Origin: Mycobacterium asiaticum
GTDB taxonomy: Bacteria > Actinomycetota > Actinomycetes > Mycobacteriales > Mycobacteriaceae
NCBI RefSeq assembly: GCF_001673315.1
Contig: NZ_LZLQ01000100.1
Coordinates: 1-64,000 of the forward strand
Reading direction: 5' to 3'
DNA: 64,000 bases
Part shown: positions 42,978-50,890 of the stretch, piece by piece
Layout: each line of letters opens with the position of its first letter
Numbering within the stretch: the first letter of the stretch is position 1
Notes under the pieces: model-generated
Seen by the model: only the letters and a program-made list of their open reading frames with translations
Databases searched by the model: none
What the model was told of the DNA's origin: nothing
Made by a program: the position numbers and the translations under genes

Positions 42978-44669
42978 ATGTCGTTTCTCCTTGCCGAGCC
43001 CGAGATCATCGCGGCCGCCGCCGCGAACATCGAGGGAATCGGGTCGGCGCTCGCCACCGCGAGCGCGGCTGCCGCGGCACCGACATCGACTGTGCTGGCA
43101 GCGGCCGCTGACGAGGTGTCGGCGGCCGTCGCGAATCTCTTTGGCGCGTACGGCGCGGAGGCCCAGTCGATGCTCACCCGGCTGGAAGGTCTGCAGAATC
43201 AATTCCAGCTGTCATTGACAGCGGCGGCCGCCGCCTACGCCGATGCCGAGACCGCGATCGCCACCGGTCTGCAGGGGCTCTTGGGGGCGCCCGCCGCGCC
43301 GGCTGTCGCGGCGACTGCGGCCACCCTTCCGCCGTTCGCGGCCAATTCAATTCAGTTGATCTTCGGCGGCACGGGAGTACCCATACCGACGCAGAAACTG
43401 ATTGACGGCGCTGAGAACCTGTTCATTCGCCCCACCGCGGCCCTGCTCAACCCGTTGGGGGTGAACACCCCCGAGCAGCTGTACCCGCTGACCGGCGTCA
43501 GGAGCCTGTACTTCAACCAGTCGGTCGATGAAGGCCTGACGATCATGCACAACGCCATCATGAGCCAGATCGCCGCCGGCGAAACGGTTACTGTCTTCGG
43601 CGTCTCCCAGAGTGCCGTTATGGCGTCGCTGGAAATGCGGAACCTGGCGAACATGGTGGGAGCCCCGCTCCCGGGCCAGCTCAACTTCGTGCTGACCGGC
43701 AACGAAATGAATCCCAACGGCGGCATGCTCGCGCGCTTCCCGGGGCTGTCCATGCCTAGCCTGGGGCTCGACTTCTACGGTTCGACACCCGCGAACACCC
43801 CCTACCCGACCGCTATCTACACGCTGGAATACGACGGATTCGCCGACTTCCCGCGCTACCCGCTCAATCTTCTCGCCGATCTCAACGCCGTTGCCGGCAT
43901 CGTCTTCGTTCATCCCACCTATTTCAGCCTGCCGCTCAGCCAGGTAAACAGCGCAATCGAGTTGCCGACTTCGCCGGGCTACGCGCCCACTGGAAGCACC
44001 CATTACTACATGATTCCCACCGAACATCTGCCGCTGCTGCAACCGCTTCGCGCCATACCCGTCATTGGAAATCCCCTCGCCAATCTCATCGAGCCGACCA
44101 CGAGAGTGTTGGTCAACCTTGGCTACGGCGACCCGTACCACGGGTACTCCACCAGTTACGCCGACGTGCCGACTCCGTTCGGCTTGTTCCCCGACGTCGC
44201 TCCGAGCACCGTCATCAACGCGCTGGGCGAATCGATGCAGCAGGGAGTCAGCAACTTCAGCCACGACATGGCCCAGCTCATGGCCCAACCGCCCGCGTTG
44301 CCGTCGTTGACAGCGCCGTCGTTCACCGCGCCGTCGTTCACGGCGCTGTCCCCGACGGACGCGCTCAACGCATTGGCCGCCTTCCCGTCACCGGAGAAGA
44401 TCGTCAACGCGGCTGCGTCAATCATCTCGACCGACTACGCCCTCTTGTTGCCTGCCGCGGACATCGGCCTTGGCCTGGTGACCTCGGTGCCGGTCTACAA
44501 CGCCGAACTTTTCCTGAGCCAGCTCGCTACGGGCAACCTCATCAACGCGATTGGATATCCGCTTGCGGCCGACGTCGGATTGGGCACGATAGCCGGCGCC
44601 GTCTACGGACTCACCGTCATCGAGGCGCTCGCGAACAACGTCAAGGACATCCAGGGCCTTTTCGCCTAA
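42978..44669 (+). CDS. PE-PPE-domain serine hydrolase, tandem copy 3, with GVSQS motif, 563 aa
   Basis: PE domain from MSFLLAEPEIIAA with motif YADAE. The serine motif reads GVSQS instead of the GYSQS of the other five, still fitting GxSxS. Hydrolase text EMNPNGGMLARFPGL, EYDGFADFPRYPLN; C-terminal module TDYALLLPAADIGL, LATGNLINAIGYPLA. The linker contains a small in-frame repeat, TAPSF-TAPSF (about 44310-44345). ATG 42978 is preferred to a GTG two codons upstream, given GAAGGG 8 bp before it. Confidence 0.9.
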   Translation: MSFLLAEPEIIAAAAANIEGIGSALATASAAAAAPTSTVLAAAADEVSAAVANLFGAYGAEAQSMLTRLEGLQNQFQLSLTAAAAAYADAETAIATGLQGLLGAPAAPAVAATAATLPPFAANSIQLIFGGTGVPIPTQKLIDGAENLFIRPTAALLNPLGVNTPEQLYPLTGVRSLYFNQSVDEGLTIMHNAIMSQIAAGETVTVFGVSQSAVMASLEMRNLANMVGAPLPGQLNFVLTGNEMNPNGGMLARFPGLSMPSLGLDFYGSTPANTPYPTAIYTLEYDGFADFPRYPLNLLADLNAVAGIVFVHPTYFSLPLSQVNSAIELPTSPGYAPTGSTHYYMIPTEHLPLLQPLRAIPVIGNPLANLIEPTTRVLVNLGYGDPYHGYSTSYADVPTPFGLFPDVAPSTVINALGESMQQGVSNFSHDMAQLMAQPPALPSLTAPSFTAPSFTALSPTDALNALAAFPSPEKIVNAAASIISTDYALLLPAADIGLGLVTSVPVYNAELFLSQLATGNLINAIGYPLAADVGLGTIAGAVYGLTVIEALANNVKDIQGLFA

Positions 44670-44851
44670 CGGCTCAAGCGAGGCCCACCAGCGAACTCAC
44701 AGGAAATTAGCCGAGCTATCCACGCTATTTTCCCAACCTAAGCAGCGGACCGTTCTACGCTCACAAGTGCCGGGCCCCGTCGCGACTGGCTGCGCCAGCT
44801 CATCGAAGTGGGCCTGAGAGCGAAAAGCCTTGGGCGTGAAGGGATTCGACG

Positions 44852-46717
44852 ATGTCTTACGTGACGACGCAACCGCAATTGATGACTGCCGCCGCCGAAA
44901 ACCTGGCCGGCATCCAGGCGTCGTTGGCCGAAGTCAACGCGGCAGTCGCCGGACAGACCACGGGATTGGCGGCCGCCGCGGCCGACGAGGTGTCAGCGGC
45001 CGCCGCCCAACTGTTCGGTGCGTTCGGGCAGGAGTACCAGCAGGTCGTCGGGCAAGCAGCGGTGTTCCATCAAGAATTCAATCGCGTCCTGGCCGCGGCC
45101 AGCGCCGCGTACGCCGACGCCGAATTCCTCAACGCGGCGGCGGTCGGGGGCGCGCTCGCCGCCGCCTCGCCAATCGAGGCTCTGTTGGCGCCTGTGCTTG
45201 CGCCACTTCAGCCGCTGCTCGCACCCATCCAGTCGTTGTTCGCGCCCCTGCAGTCGCTATTCGCCCCGCCCGCAGGCGTCATGAGCGGTGGAACTCCGGT
45301 CACGACGCCCTTGCCTCTGCAAGGGCTTTACGACGTGGCGTTGATCATGACGGGCAGCGGCACGCCCATACCGTCGTTGGATTACATGGCGAGCGTTCGT
45401 CCCTGGATCCGGTTCGGTGTGACCGACCCGCTGTCGATACCGCTGAACACGCCCGAGGGGTTGTACCCGCTCACCCAGATCAAGGACCTGCCGCTCACCC
45501 AGTCTGTCCAACTGGGCACACAGATGCTGCACAATGCGATCTTCTCGCCGACCGGGTTATTAGCTCAGGGGCAGAGCGTTTCCGTACTGGGTTACTCGCA
45601 GAGTGCCATCCTGTCCTCGATGGAGCTGCGCAACTTGATCGCCGCGAGTAGTCCAGCGAAGGACCTGCTCAGCTTCACTCTGCTGGGCAATCCGATGGCC
45701 CCTAACGGCGGCCTGCTGTCGCGCTTCCCGGGCTTGTCCATGCCAGCCCTCGGTCTGGACTTTTTCGGACCGACACCCGCGAACTCTGGCTACCCAGTCA
45801 ACATGTTCTCGCTGCAGTACGACGGGTACACCGACTTCCCGCGCTACCCGATCAACTTCCTCGCCGACCTCAACGCGTTCCTGGGCATCCAAACCGTCCA
45901 CGGCGATTACCCGAGCATCATCGGTTCGTCAGGCCAACTCGCTCCTGGGTACAAAATGGTGGAATTGCCGGTGTCTCCTGCGACGCAGGCGCTGGGCTTG
46001 GACCACTACTACATGATCAGCTACGACGGTCTGCCGCTCGTGCAGCCGCTGCGGTCAATCCCGGTGTTCGGGAACGCAATCGCGGACTTGGTCGAGCCCA
46101 ACCTGACCTACCTGGTGAACTGGGGCTACGGCGATCCACACTACGGCTACTCCACCAGCTATGCCGATGTGCACACTCCGTTCGGGCTGATTCCGCCTAT
46201 GCCGGAGAACTTCATCGGCGACCAGATCGCCCTCGCCAACCAGGGATTCAGCGCCTTCGCCGGTGACATCAACGCCATGGTCCCGACTTCGCTGCCGTCG
46301 CTGACCGACCTGCTGCCCAGCGGCGGTGGGGGCGGTGGCGGTGGCGGCGGCCTTCCGTTCGCGCTGCCGCCGACCACAGGTTTCTCGGTCAACGACGTCT
46401 TCGACGCCATCAAGGCGGCGAATACGAATGTCACCACGGCGATTACGAGCGCGGCCGCCGACGGATACGCGTTGCTGCTCCCCACCGCGGACATCGCGAA
46501 CACAATCGTCACCACATTGCCGTCGTACAACTTCAACCTGTTCCTGGACGGCCTCCAGCAGGCGGCCAACGGCGACCCGATGGGCTTCGTCAACGCATTC
46601 GGCAACCCGTTCGCCGCCGACGTAGCGCTGCTGACCCTCGCCGGCGGGTTCCAAACGATCGTGACCATCGATACGATCTCGAACGTCATCGGCGACCTTG
46701 CCGGCGCCGCGGGCTGA
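44852..46717 (+). CDS. PE-PPE-domain serine hydrolase, tandem copy 4, longest, 621 aa
   Basis: PE domain from MSYVTTQPQLMTAAAEN with motif YADAE. Two insertions make it the longest copy: a repeat of LLAP/LFAPLQS units after the PE domain (about 111-140), and a run of ten glycines (about 491-500, DNA 46322-46351) before the C-terminal module. Catalytic VLGYSQSAILSSMEL, then NPMAPNGGLLSRFPGL with Ala-Pro where other copies have Asn-Pro, and QYDGYTDFPRYPIN. ATG 44852 follows gtgaaggga. Confidence 0.9.
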   Translation: MSYVTTQPQLMTAAAENLAGIQASLAEVNAAVAGQTTGLAAAAADEVSAAAAQLFGAFGQEYQQVVGQAAVFHQEFNRVLAAASAAYADAEFLNAAAVGGALAAASPIEALLAPVLAPLQPLLAPIQSLFAPLQSLFAPPAGVMSGGTPVTTPLPLQGLYDVALIMTGSGTPIPSLDYMASVRPWIRFGVTDPLSIPLNTPEGLYPLTQIKDLPLTQSVQLGTQMLHNAIFSPTGLLAQGQSVSVLGYSQSAILSSMELRNLIAASSPAKDLLSFTLLGNPMAPNGGLLSRFPGLSMPALGLDFFGPTPANSGYPVNMFSLQYDGYTDFPRYPINFLADLNAFLGIQTVHGDYPSIIGSSGQLAPGYKMVELPVSPATQALGLDHYYMISYDGLPLVQPLRSIPVFGNAIADLVEPNLTYLVNWGYGDPHYGYSTSYADVHTPFGLIPPMPENFIGDQIALANQGFSAFAGDINAMVPTSLPSLTDLLPSGGGGGGGGGGLPFALPPTTGFSVNDVFDAIKAANTNVTTAITSAAADGYALLLPTADIANTIVTTLPSYNFNLFLDGLQQAANGDPMGFVNAFGNPFAADVALLTLAGGFQTIVTIDTISNVIGDLAGAAG

Positions 46718-46827
46718 ATCGGTTGACGCGTTCGTAAAAAACTCACACCCGCCGACGCGAATAGTTCTACGCTGACCCGTACCGCCATGCGGTAATCCGG
46801 GGGGGTTCGTCGGAAAGGATGGGCCTA

Positions 46828-48549
46828 ATGTCGTACGTGACTGTGCAGCCGGACTTAATCGCAACGGCAGCAGCCAATTTGGAAGAAATTCGTTCGGTGG
46901 TCACGGCGGCCGGCGCAGCCGCGACAGCACCGACGACGGGTCTGGCCGCGGCCGCGGCGGACGAGGTGTCGGAAGCGCTCGCTGCGCTGTTCGGCGCGTA
47001 CGGCCGCCAGTGCCAAGCCATGATCGGCCAAACGACGGCATTCCAGGCCGAGTTCGCCCGCATCATGGCCGCCGGCGGACTCGCCTACCTAGAAAGCGAA
47101 GTCGCGAACGCCGCCAGCACGGCGCTGGAACCGATCATTTCACCGATCAGGTCCCTGCTGACCAACGCCGCCGCCGCCCCCGCCGCCGCGATCACCCTGG
47201 TGATGGGCGCCAGCGGCTATCCCATCCCCATCGAGGACTACATCCAAGGAATCCCCCCGCTCTACATCGACCCGTTCTACCCGGGGGGCACCAACATCGG
47301 GATCAATACCCCAGAGGGGTTGTATCCCCTCACCGGTATCAAAGACCTGACTTTCGACGTGTCCGCGGCGCGCGGCCTGACGATCCTGGACAACGCGATC
47401 AATGCCGCATTCGGTCAACTCGGCGCCACTACGGTCAATGTCTTCGGCTACTCCCAAAGCTCGGTCATCGCGTCGATGGAGATGCTGGCGCTCAATCCCA
47501 GCAACACACCCGGCGGCAGCATATTCAACGACTTGAATTTCACCCTGGTGGGCAATCCAAGTAACCCCAATGGTGGGCTGCTCTCCCGCTTCCCCGGCCT
47601 GCGGTTGCCTAGTCTGGGAATAGACGTGTTCGGTGTTGCCACCCCGGACAACTCTTTCCCGACGAACATCTTCACGATCGAGTACGACGGCTTCGGTGGT
47701 TTCCCGCAGTACCCGCTGAACGTGGTGTCGGACATCAACGCGTTCCTCGGCATTATCGAACTCCACGGCCACTACCCGTACCTGTCCGCCCAAGAGCTGG
47801 CCGGGGCTATCGAGCTGACCAATACGACCGACCCCAACCTGTTGGCGCACTACTACATGATCCGCACCGAGAACCTGCCGATCCTGTCGCCGCTGCGCGC
47901 CATCCCGATCATCGGCCATCCCCTCGCGGAGCTGATCGAGCCCGATATGCGCGTCATCGTGAACTTGGGTTACGGCAGCACCACCAACGGTTGGTCACCC
48001 GACCCGCCGAACGTCGCCACCGGGTTCGGCGTGATCCCGCCGGTCCCACCGGGCGAGATCATCTCCGCCCTGGCCAATGGAACTCAGTTGGGCATCAACA
48101 ACTTCGCCCACGAGATCTCGCTCATCGATTCGTCGGACTTCGCCGCCCTGGCCCCGACCTTCGATACCGCCGGGCTCAACAAGGTCCTAGCGGGCGCACA
48201 GCACTCGATGTCGTCGCCGCAGAACTTCGTCCAGTCGTTGTTGGACGCGAATCTCAAGCTGGGCTACACCACATCGGCCGTCGCCGCGTCAGCCTACTCA
48301 ACGCTGCAACCCACCGCCGACATCTTCAACGCTGCCTTGACGGCCCTACCCGCCTACAACATCGACCTCTTCGGCAACGGGATATTGCAGGCCCTCAACG
48401 GCGATCCGGTCGGAGGACTGACCAATGCATTCGGCAAGCCGCTTGCGGCAACCGTGGGATTGGGAGTCCTGATGGCCGGATTCGAAGTGCGGGTTTTCCA
48501 GCACGCGTTGAGCGATATCGCCAGCGAGGTCAACGCCCTCTTCGCTTAG
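46828..48549 (+). CDS. PE-PPE-domain serine hydrolase, tandem copy 5, 573 aa
   Basis: PE domain from MSYVTVQPDLIATAAAN with motif YLESE. Catalytic VFGYSQSSVIASMEM, then NPSNPNGGLLSRFPGL and EYDGFGGFPQYPLN. The C-terminal module (SAYSTLQPTADIFN, LQALNGDPVGGLTNAFGKPLA) is like that of copy 4. ATG 46828 is 9 bp after ggaaagg; an ATG three codons upstream overlaps that site. The last 30 bp of the gene reappear at 48956-48985 as part of a duplication. Confidence 0.9.
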   Translation: MSYVTVQPDLIATAAANLEEIRSVVTAAGAAATAPTTGLAAAAADEVSEALAALFGAYGRQCQAMIGQTTAFQAEFARIMAAGGLAYLESEVANAASTALEPIISPIRSLLTNAAAAPAAAITLVMGASGYPIPIEDYIQGIPPLYIDPFYPGGTNIGINTPEGLYPLTGIKDLTFDVSAARGLTILDNAINAAFGQLGATTVNVFGYSQSSVIASMEMLALNPSNTPGGSIFNDLNFTLVGNPSNPNGGLLSRFPGLRLPSLGIDVFGVATPDNSFPTNIFTIEYDGFGGFPQYPLNVVSDINAFLGIIELHGHYPYLSAQELAGAIELTNTTDPNLLAHYYMIRTENLPILSPLRAIPIIGHPLAELIEPDMRVIVNLGYGSTTNGWSPDPPNVATGFGVIPPVPPGEIISALANGTQLGINNFAHEISLIDSSDFAALAPTFDTAGLNKVLAGAQHSMSSPQNFVQSLLDANLKLGYTTSAVAASAYSTLQPTADIFNAALTALPAYNIDLFGNGILQALNGDPVGGLTNAFGKPLAATVGLGVLMAGFEVRVFQHALSDIASEVNALFA

Positions 48550-48729
48550 GGTCCGAGCACTACCTTGCCAATCACACCGCCATTATCGAGCGTTTGCAGC
48601 GCGGCCCGGGCCTCGGACAGCGGATAACGTTGCAGCGCAGGGGGTCTCAGCCCGAGCGCGACAAGCCGGTTGAGATCCGAAGTGAACAGGGCCGAACCTG
48701 AGACCTTAGCGTATTCGGCAACTCGTTCG
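48531..48729. repeat. Direct repeat, copy 1 of a duplicated PE-PPE-end/oxidoreductase-end segment
   Basis: About 190-200 bp, from ccagcgaggtcaacgccctc onward, is repeated at 48956-49150 with an offset of 425 bp and roughly 85-90 percent identity by eye. It includes the last codons of the PE-PPE gene and the last codons of the convergent oxidoreductase. Confidence 0.85.
48546..48725 (-). pseudogene. Truncated duplicate of the quinone-oxidoreductase 3' end
   Basis: Minus-strand reading gives EYAKVSGSALFTSDLNRLVA and then GLRPPALQRYPLSEARAALQ to GKVVLGP, about 57 residues equal to the C-terminus of the gene at 48981-49949 apart from about ten changes. Upstream of residue EYAKV the similarity ends, so there is no active-site or cofactor domain. 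It carries a stop that overlaps the PE-PPE stop by a few bases. A remnant of tandem duplication; not expected to be functional. Confidence 0.85.
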
Positions 48730-48780
48730 CCGAGATGGAGCGCGGCTGGCCGGGCTAGCAACCCAGTGCGCCCGCGACAC

Positions 48781-48825
48781 TGACACCACGCACAAGAAAC
48801 GCCGATCAGGGTGTGCGTGGTGTCA
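48781..48825. terminator. Perfect 14-bp inverted repeat between convergent genes
   Basis: TGACACCACGCACA (48781-48794) and its exact complement TGTGCGTGGTGTCA (48812-48825) with a 17-bp loop. It lies between the convergent PE-PPE and oxidoreductase genes. There is no T-tract, so it would be a hairpin-only, mycobacterial-type terminator if it acts as one. The right arm runs into the 34-bp tandem repeat. Confidence 0.6.
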
Positions 48826-48952
48826 ATCTCGGCGCCACTTCGTCCTCGAAGCCCGTTCAATCTCGGCGCCACTTCGTCCTCGAGGCCCGTTCAATCTCGG
48901 CGCCACTTCGTCCTCGAAGCCTGTTCAACTCGGCGCCGGTTCAGCCTCGATG
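48824..48952. repeat. 34-bp tandem repeat, three full copies and a degenerate fourth
   Basis: Units at 48824-48857, 48858-48891 and 48892-48925, each starting caatctcggcgccacttcgt, differ by one or two bases. A fourth (48926-48952) lacks a base and has drifted. Minisatellite type, similar in size to mycobacterial VNTR/MIRU loci, non-coding. Confidence 0.93.
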
Positions 48953-48980
48953 CCGCCAGCGAGGTCAACGCCCTCTTCGC

Positions 48981-49949
48981 TTAGGGTTCGAGCACTACCT
49001 TGCCGAGCACACCGCCATCATCGAGCGTTTGCAGCGCGGCCCGAGCCTCGGACAGCGGATAACGTTGCGGCGGAGGGGGTCTCAGCCCAAGCGCGACAAG
49101 CTGATTGAGACCCGAGGAGAACAGCACGGCCGAACCTGGGACCTTGTTGAGGTATTCGCCCCAGGCGACGCCCAGCACACCGACGTTGCGCAGCAGCAAC
49201 CGGTTGACGGTCAGGGTCGGGATGCTGCCCGCCGCAAAACCGATCACCAGCAACTTGCCGTCGATCGCCAGCGCCCGAATGGCGTCGTCGAACGCGCGGC
49301 CACCAACCGGATCGACGACGATGTCCACGCCCTGGCCGTTGGTGTGCTCGAGTACCTTGTCCGTCCAGCCCCGGCTCAGGTGCAGGACATGATCGGCCCC
49401 AAGCGCCGCAACGTAATCCATCGCAGTCCGGCGGTGTACCACGCCGATCACCTGGCTGGCGCCCATCGCCTTGGCGATCTGAACGGCGGCAGTTCCGACG
49501 CCGCCCGCCGCGCCGAGTACCAGCACCGTCTGGCCGGGCCGCATCACCGCGCGCCGAGACAGCGCGAAATACATGGTGTTGTAGTTGACCAGCAACGAAA
49601 CCGCTTCGGCGTCGTCGAGTTCGACGGGGCTGCGGATCACGTTGGAGACCGGAACGGCCACCTGCTCCGCGTAGCACCCGAGCACGCCGAACGCCGAAAC
49701 CCGTTCTCCCACGCGGAAGCCCGAGTCTGCAGGCGCGGACCGCACGACACCGGCGGTCTCCATGCCGGGAACGAACGGCGGCGGCAACTTCAGCTGGTAC
49801 TTGCCTTTGGTCAGAAGCAGATCCGGAAAGCACACTCCGGCGGCACGTACCTCGATGACGATGTTGCCACCGCCGTCGGGCACGTCGTCGATATCGGTAT
49901 ACGATATGCCGGACGGTCCGGAAAGCTCTTGAACCACACAGGCTTTCAT
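48981..49949 (-). CDS. Quinone oxidoreductase-type NADPH dehydrogenase (Rv0149-like), 322 aa
   Basis: Zinc-free medium-chain reductase of the QOR family. Start MKACVVQELSGPSGISYTDI, cofactor motif LGAAGGVGTAAVQIAKAMG (about 145), VVDPVGGRAFDDAIRAL and ERV-type SAFGVLGCYAEQVAVP. No zinc ligands. It starts 5 bp after the SDR gene, whose H37Rv counterpart Rv0148 has the same neighbour. Reduces a quinone or enoyl/aldehyde-like substrate; unknown. Its 3' 160 bp is duplicated at 48546-48725. Confidence 0.9.
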   Translation of the reverse strand: MKACVVQELSGPSGISYTDIDDVPDGGGNIVIEVRAAGVCFPDLLLTKGKYQLKLPPPFVPGMETAGVVRSAPADSGFRVGERVSAFGVLGCYAEQVAVPVSNVIRSPVELDDAEAVSLLVNYNTMYFALSRRAVMRPGQTVLVLGAAGGVGTAAVQIAKAMGASQVIGVVHRRTAMDYVAALGADHVLHLSRGWTDKVLEHTNGQGVDIVVDPVGGRAFDDAIRALAIDGKLLVIGFAAGSIPTLTVNRLLLRNVGVLGVAWGEYLNKVPGSAVLFSSGLNQLVALGLRPPPPQRYPLSEARAALQTLDDGGVLGKVVLEP

Positions 49950-49954
49950 TTCAT

Positions 49955-50815
49955 TTAGAGTTTGAATCCAGCTTTTTGCGCTGCGGACAGGTCCGTGATT
50001 TCACTCCAGTGGTCCGCGATGTCCTGCACCGACGGCGGCTTGTCGAAGTTCAGCCCCTCGTTCTGGAACAACGCAACTCGCTGCACCTTCCCGCCGCCGA
50101 CGACGAAGACCGAGGCATTGTCCGGGTTTTCCTCGGTGCACAGGTAGGCCACCACGGGCGCGACGAACTCGGGCGTCAGCTTCTCCAGCACTTCGGGCGG
50201 CATGATGTCCTCGGTCATCCGGGTCGCCGCGATCGGCGCGACCGCGTTGGCGTGGATGTTGTACTTGGCACCTTCCAGGGCCAGCGTGTTGATCAAACCC
50301 ACCAGTCCCAGCTTGGCTGCCCCGTAGTTGGTCTGGCCGAAGTTGCCGAACAGTCCACTGGTCGACGTGGCGACCACCACCCGGCCGAAACTCTGCTCGC
50401 GGAAATGCGGCCAGGCTGCCCGGATTACGTTGTAACCCCCGTACAGGTGCACCTTGAGGACGGCGTCCCAGTTCTCGAACGTCATCTTGTGGAAGGTGCC
50501 ATCGCGCAGAATGCCGGCGTTGCTCACCACACCGTGCACGGCACCGAACTCATCGATCGCGGTCTTGATGATGTTGGCCGCGCCTTCGGCTTCGGCCACG
50601 CTGTCGTAGTTGGCCACCGCGCGGCCTCCCGCGTCCCGAATCTCGGTGACCACCTGGTCGGCCATCGCCGATCCACCGCCGGTGCCGTCACGGGCGCCGC
50701 CGAGGTCGTTGACGACGACGCTGGCACCCTCGCGGGCGAGCGTGAGCGCGTATTCACGGCCCAATCCGCCACCGGCTCCGGTTACTACGACGACGCGATC
50801 CTGCACTCCGGGCAT
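49955..50815 (-). CDS. Short-chain dehydrogenase, multifunctional-enzyme-type-2-like (Rv0148-like), 286 aa
   Basis: Matches the (3R)-hydroxyacyl-CoA dehydrogenase domain of peroxisomal MFE-2: VVVVTGAGGGLGREYALTLA, VVNDLGGARDGTGGGSAMAD, SNAGILRDGTFHKMT, and catalytic NYGAAKLGLVGL. The C-terminal extension (KPPSVQDIADHWSEITDLS) is also typical. Most likely acts on hydroxyacyl-CoA in beta-oxidation. Lies between the aldehyde dehydrogenase and the quinone oxidoreductase, in one operon. Confidence 0.93.
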   Translation of the reverse strand: MPGVQDRVVVVTGAGGGLGREYALTLAREGASVVVNDLGGARDGTGGGSAMADQVVTEIRDAGGRAVANYDSVAEAEGAANIIKTAIDEFGAVHGVVSNAGILRDGTFHKMTFENWDAVLKVHLYGGYNVIRAAWPHFREQSFGRVVVATSTSGLFGNFGQTNYGAAKLGLVGLINTLALEGAKYNIHANAVAPIAATRMTEDIMPPEVLEKLTPEFVAPVVAYLCTEENPDNASVFVVGGGKVQRVALFQNEGLNFDKPPSVQDIADHWSEITDLSAAQKAGFKL

Positions 50816-50890
50816 CAGGTTCCTCTCTGCGGGCTATCAGGGTTGAGCGCCGGCACCAGAAACGACCGGTGCCGGCGGGCGAACGTCAGG

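Noticed and set aside
47991..48701. 236-codon plus-strand frame across the last PE-PPE gene and the duplication
   Set aside because: Different frame from the PE-PPE gene, Arg/His-rich, no family resemblance, runs into repeats.
48824..48952. CRISPR-like direct repeats
   Set aside because: The 34-bp units are head to tail with no spacers and there are no cas genes; it is a minisatellite.
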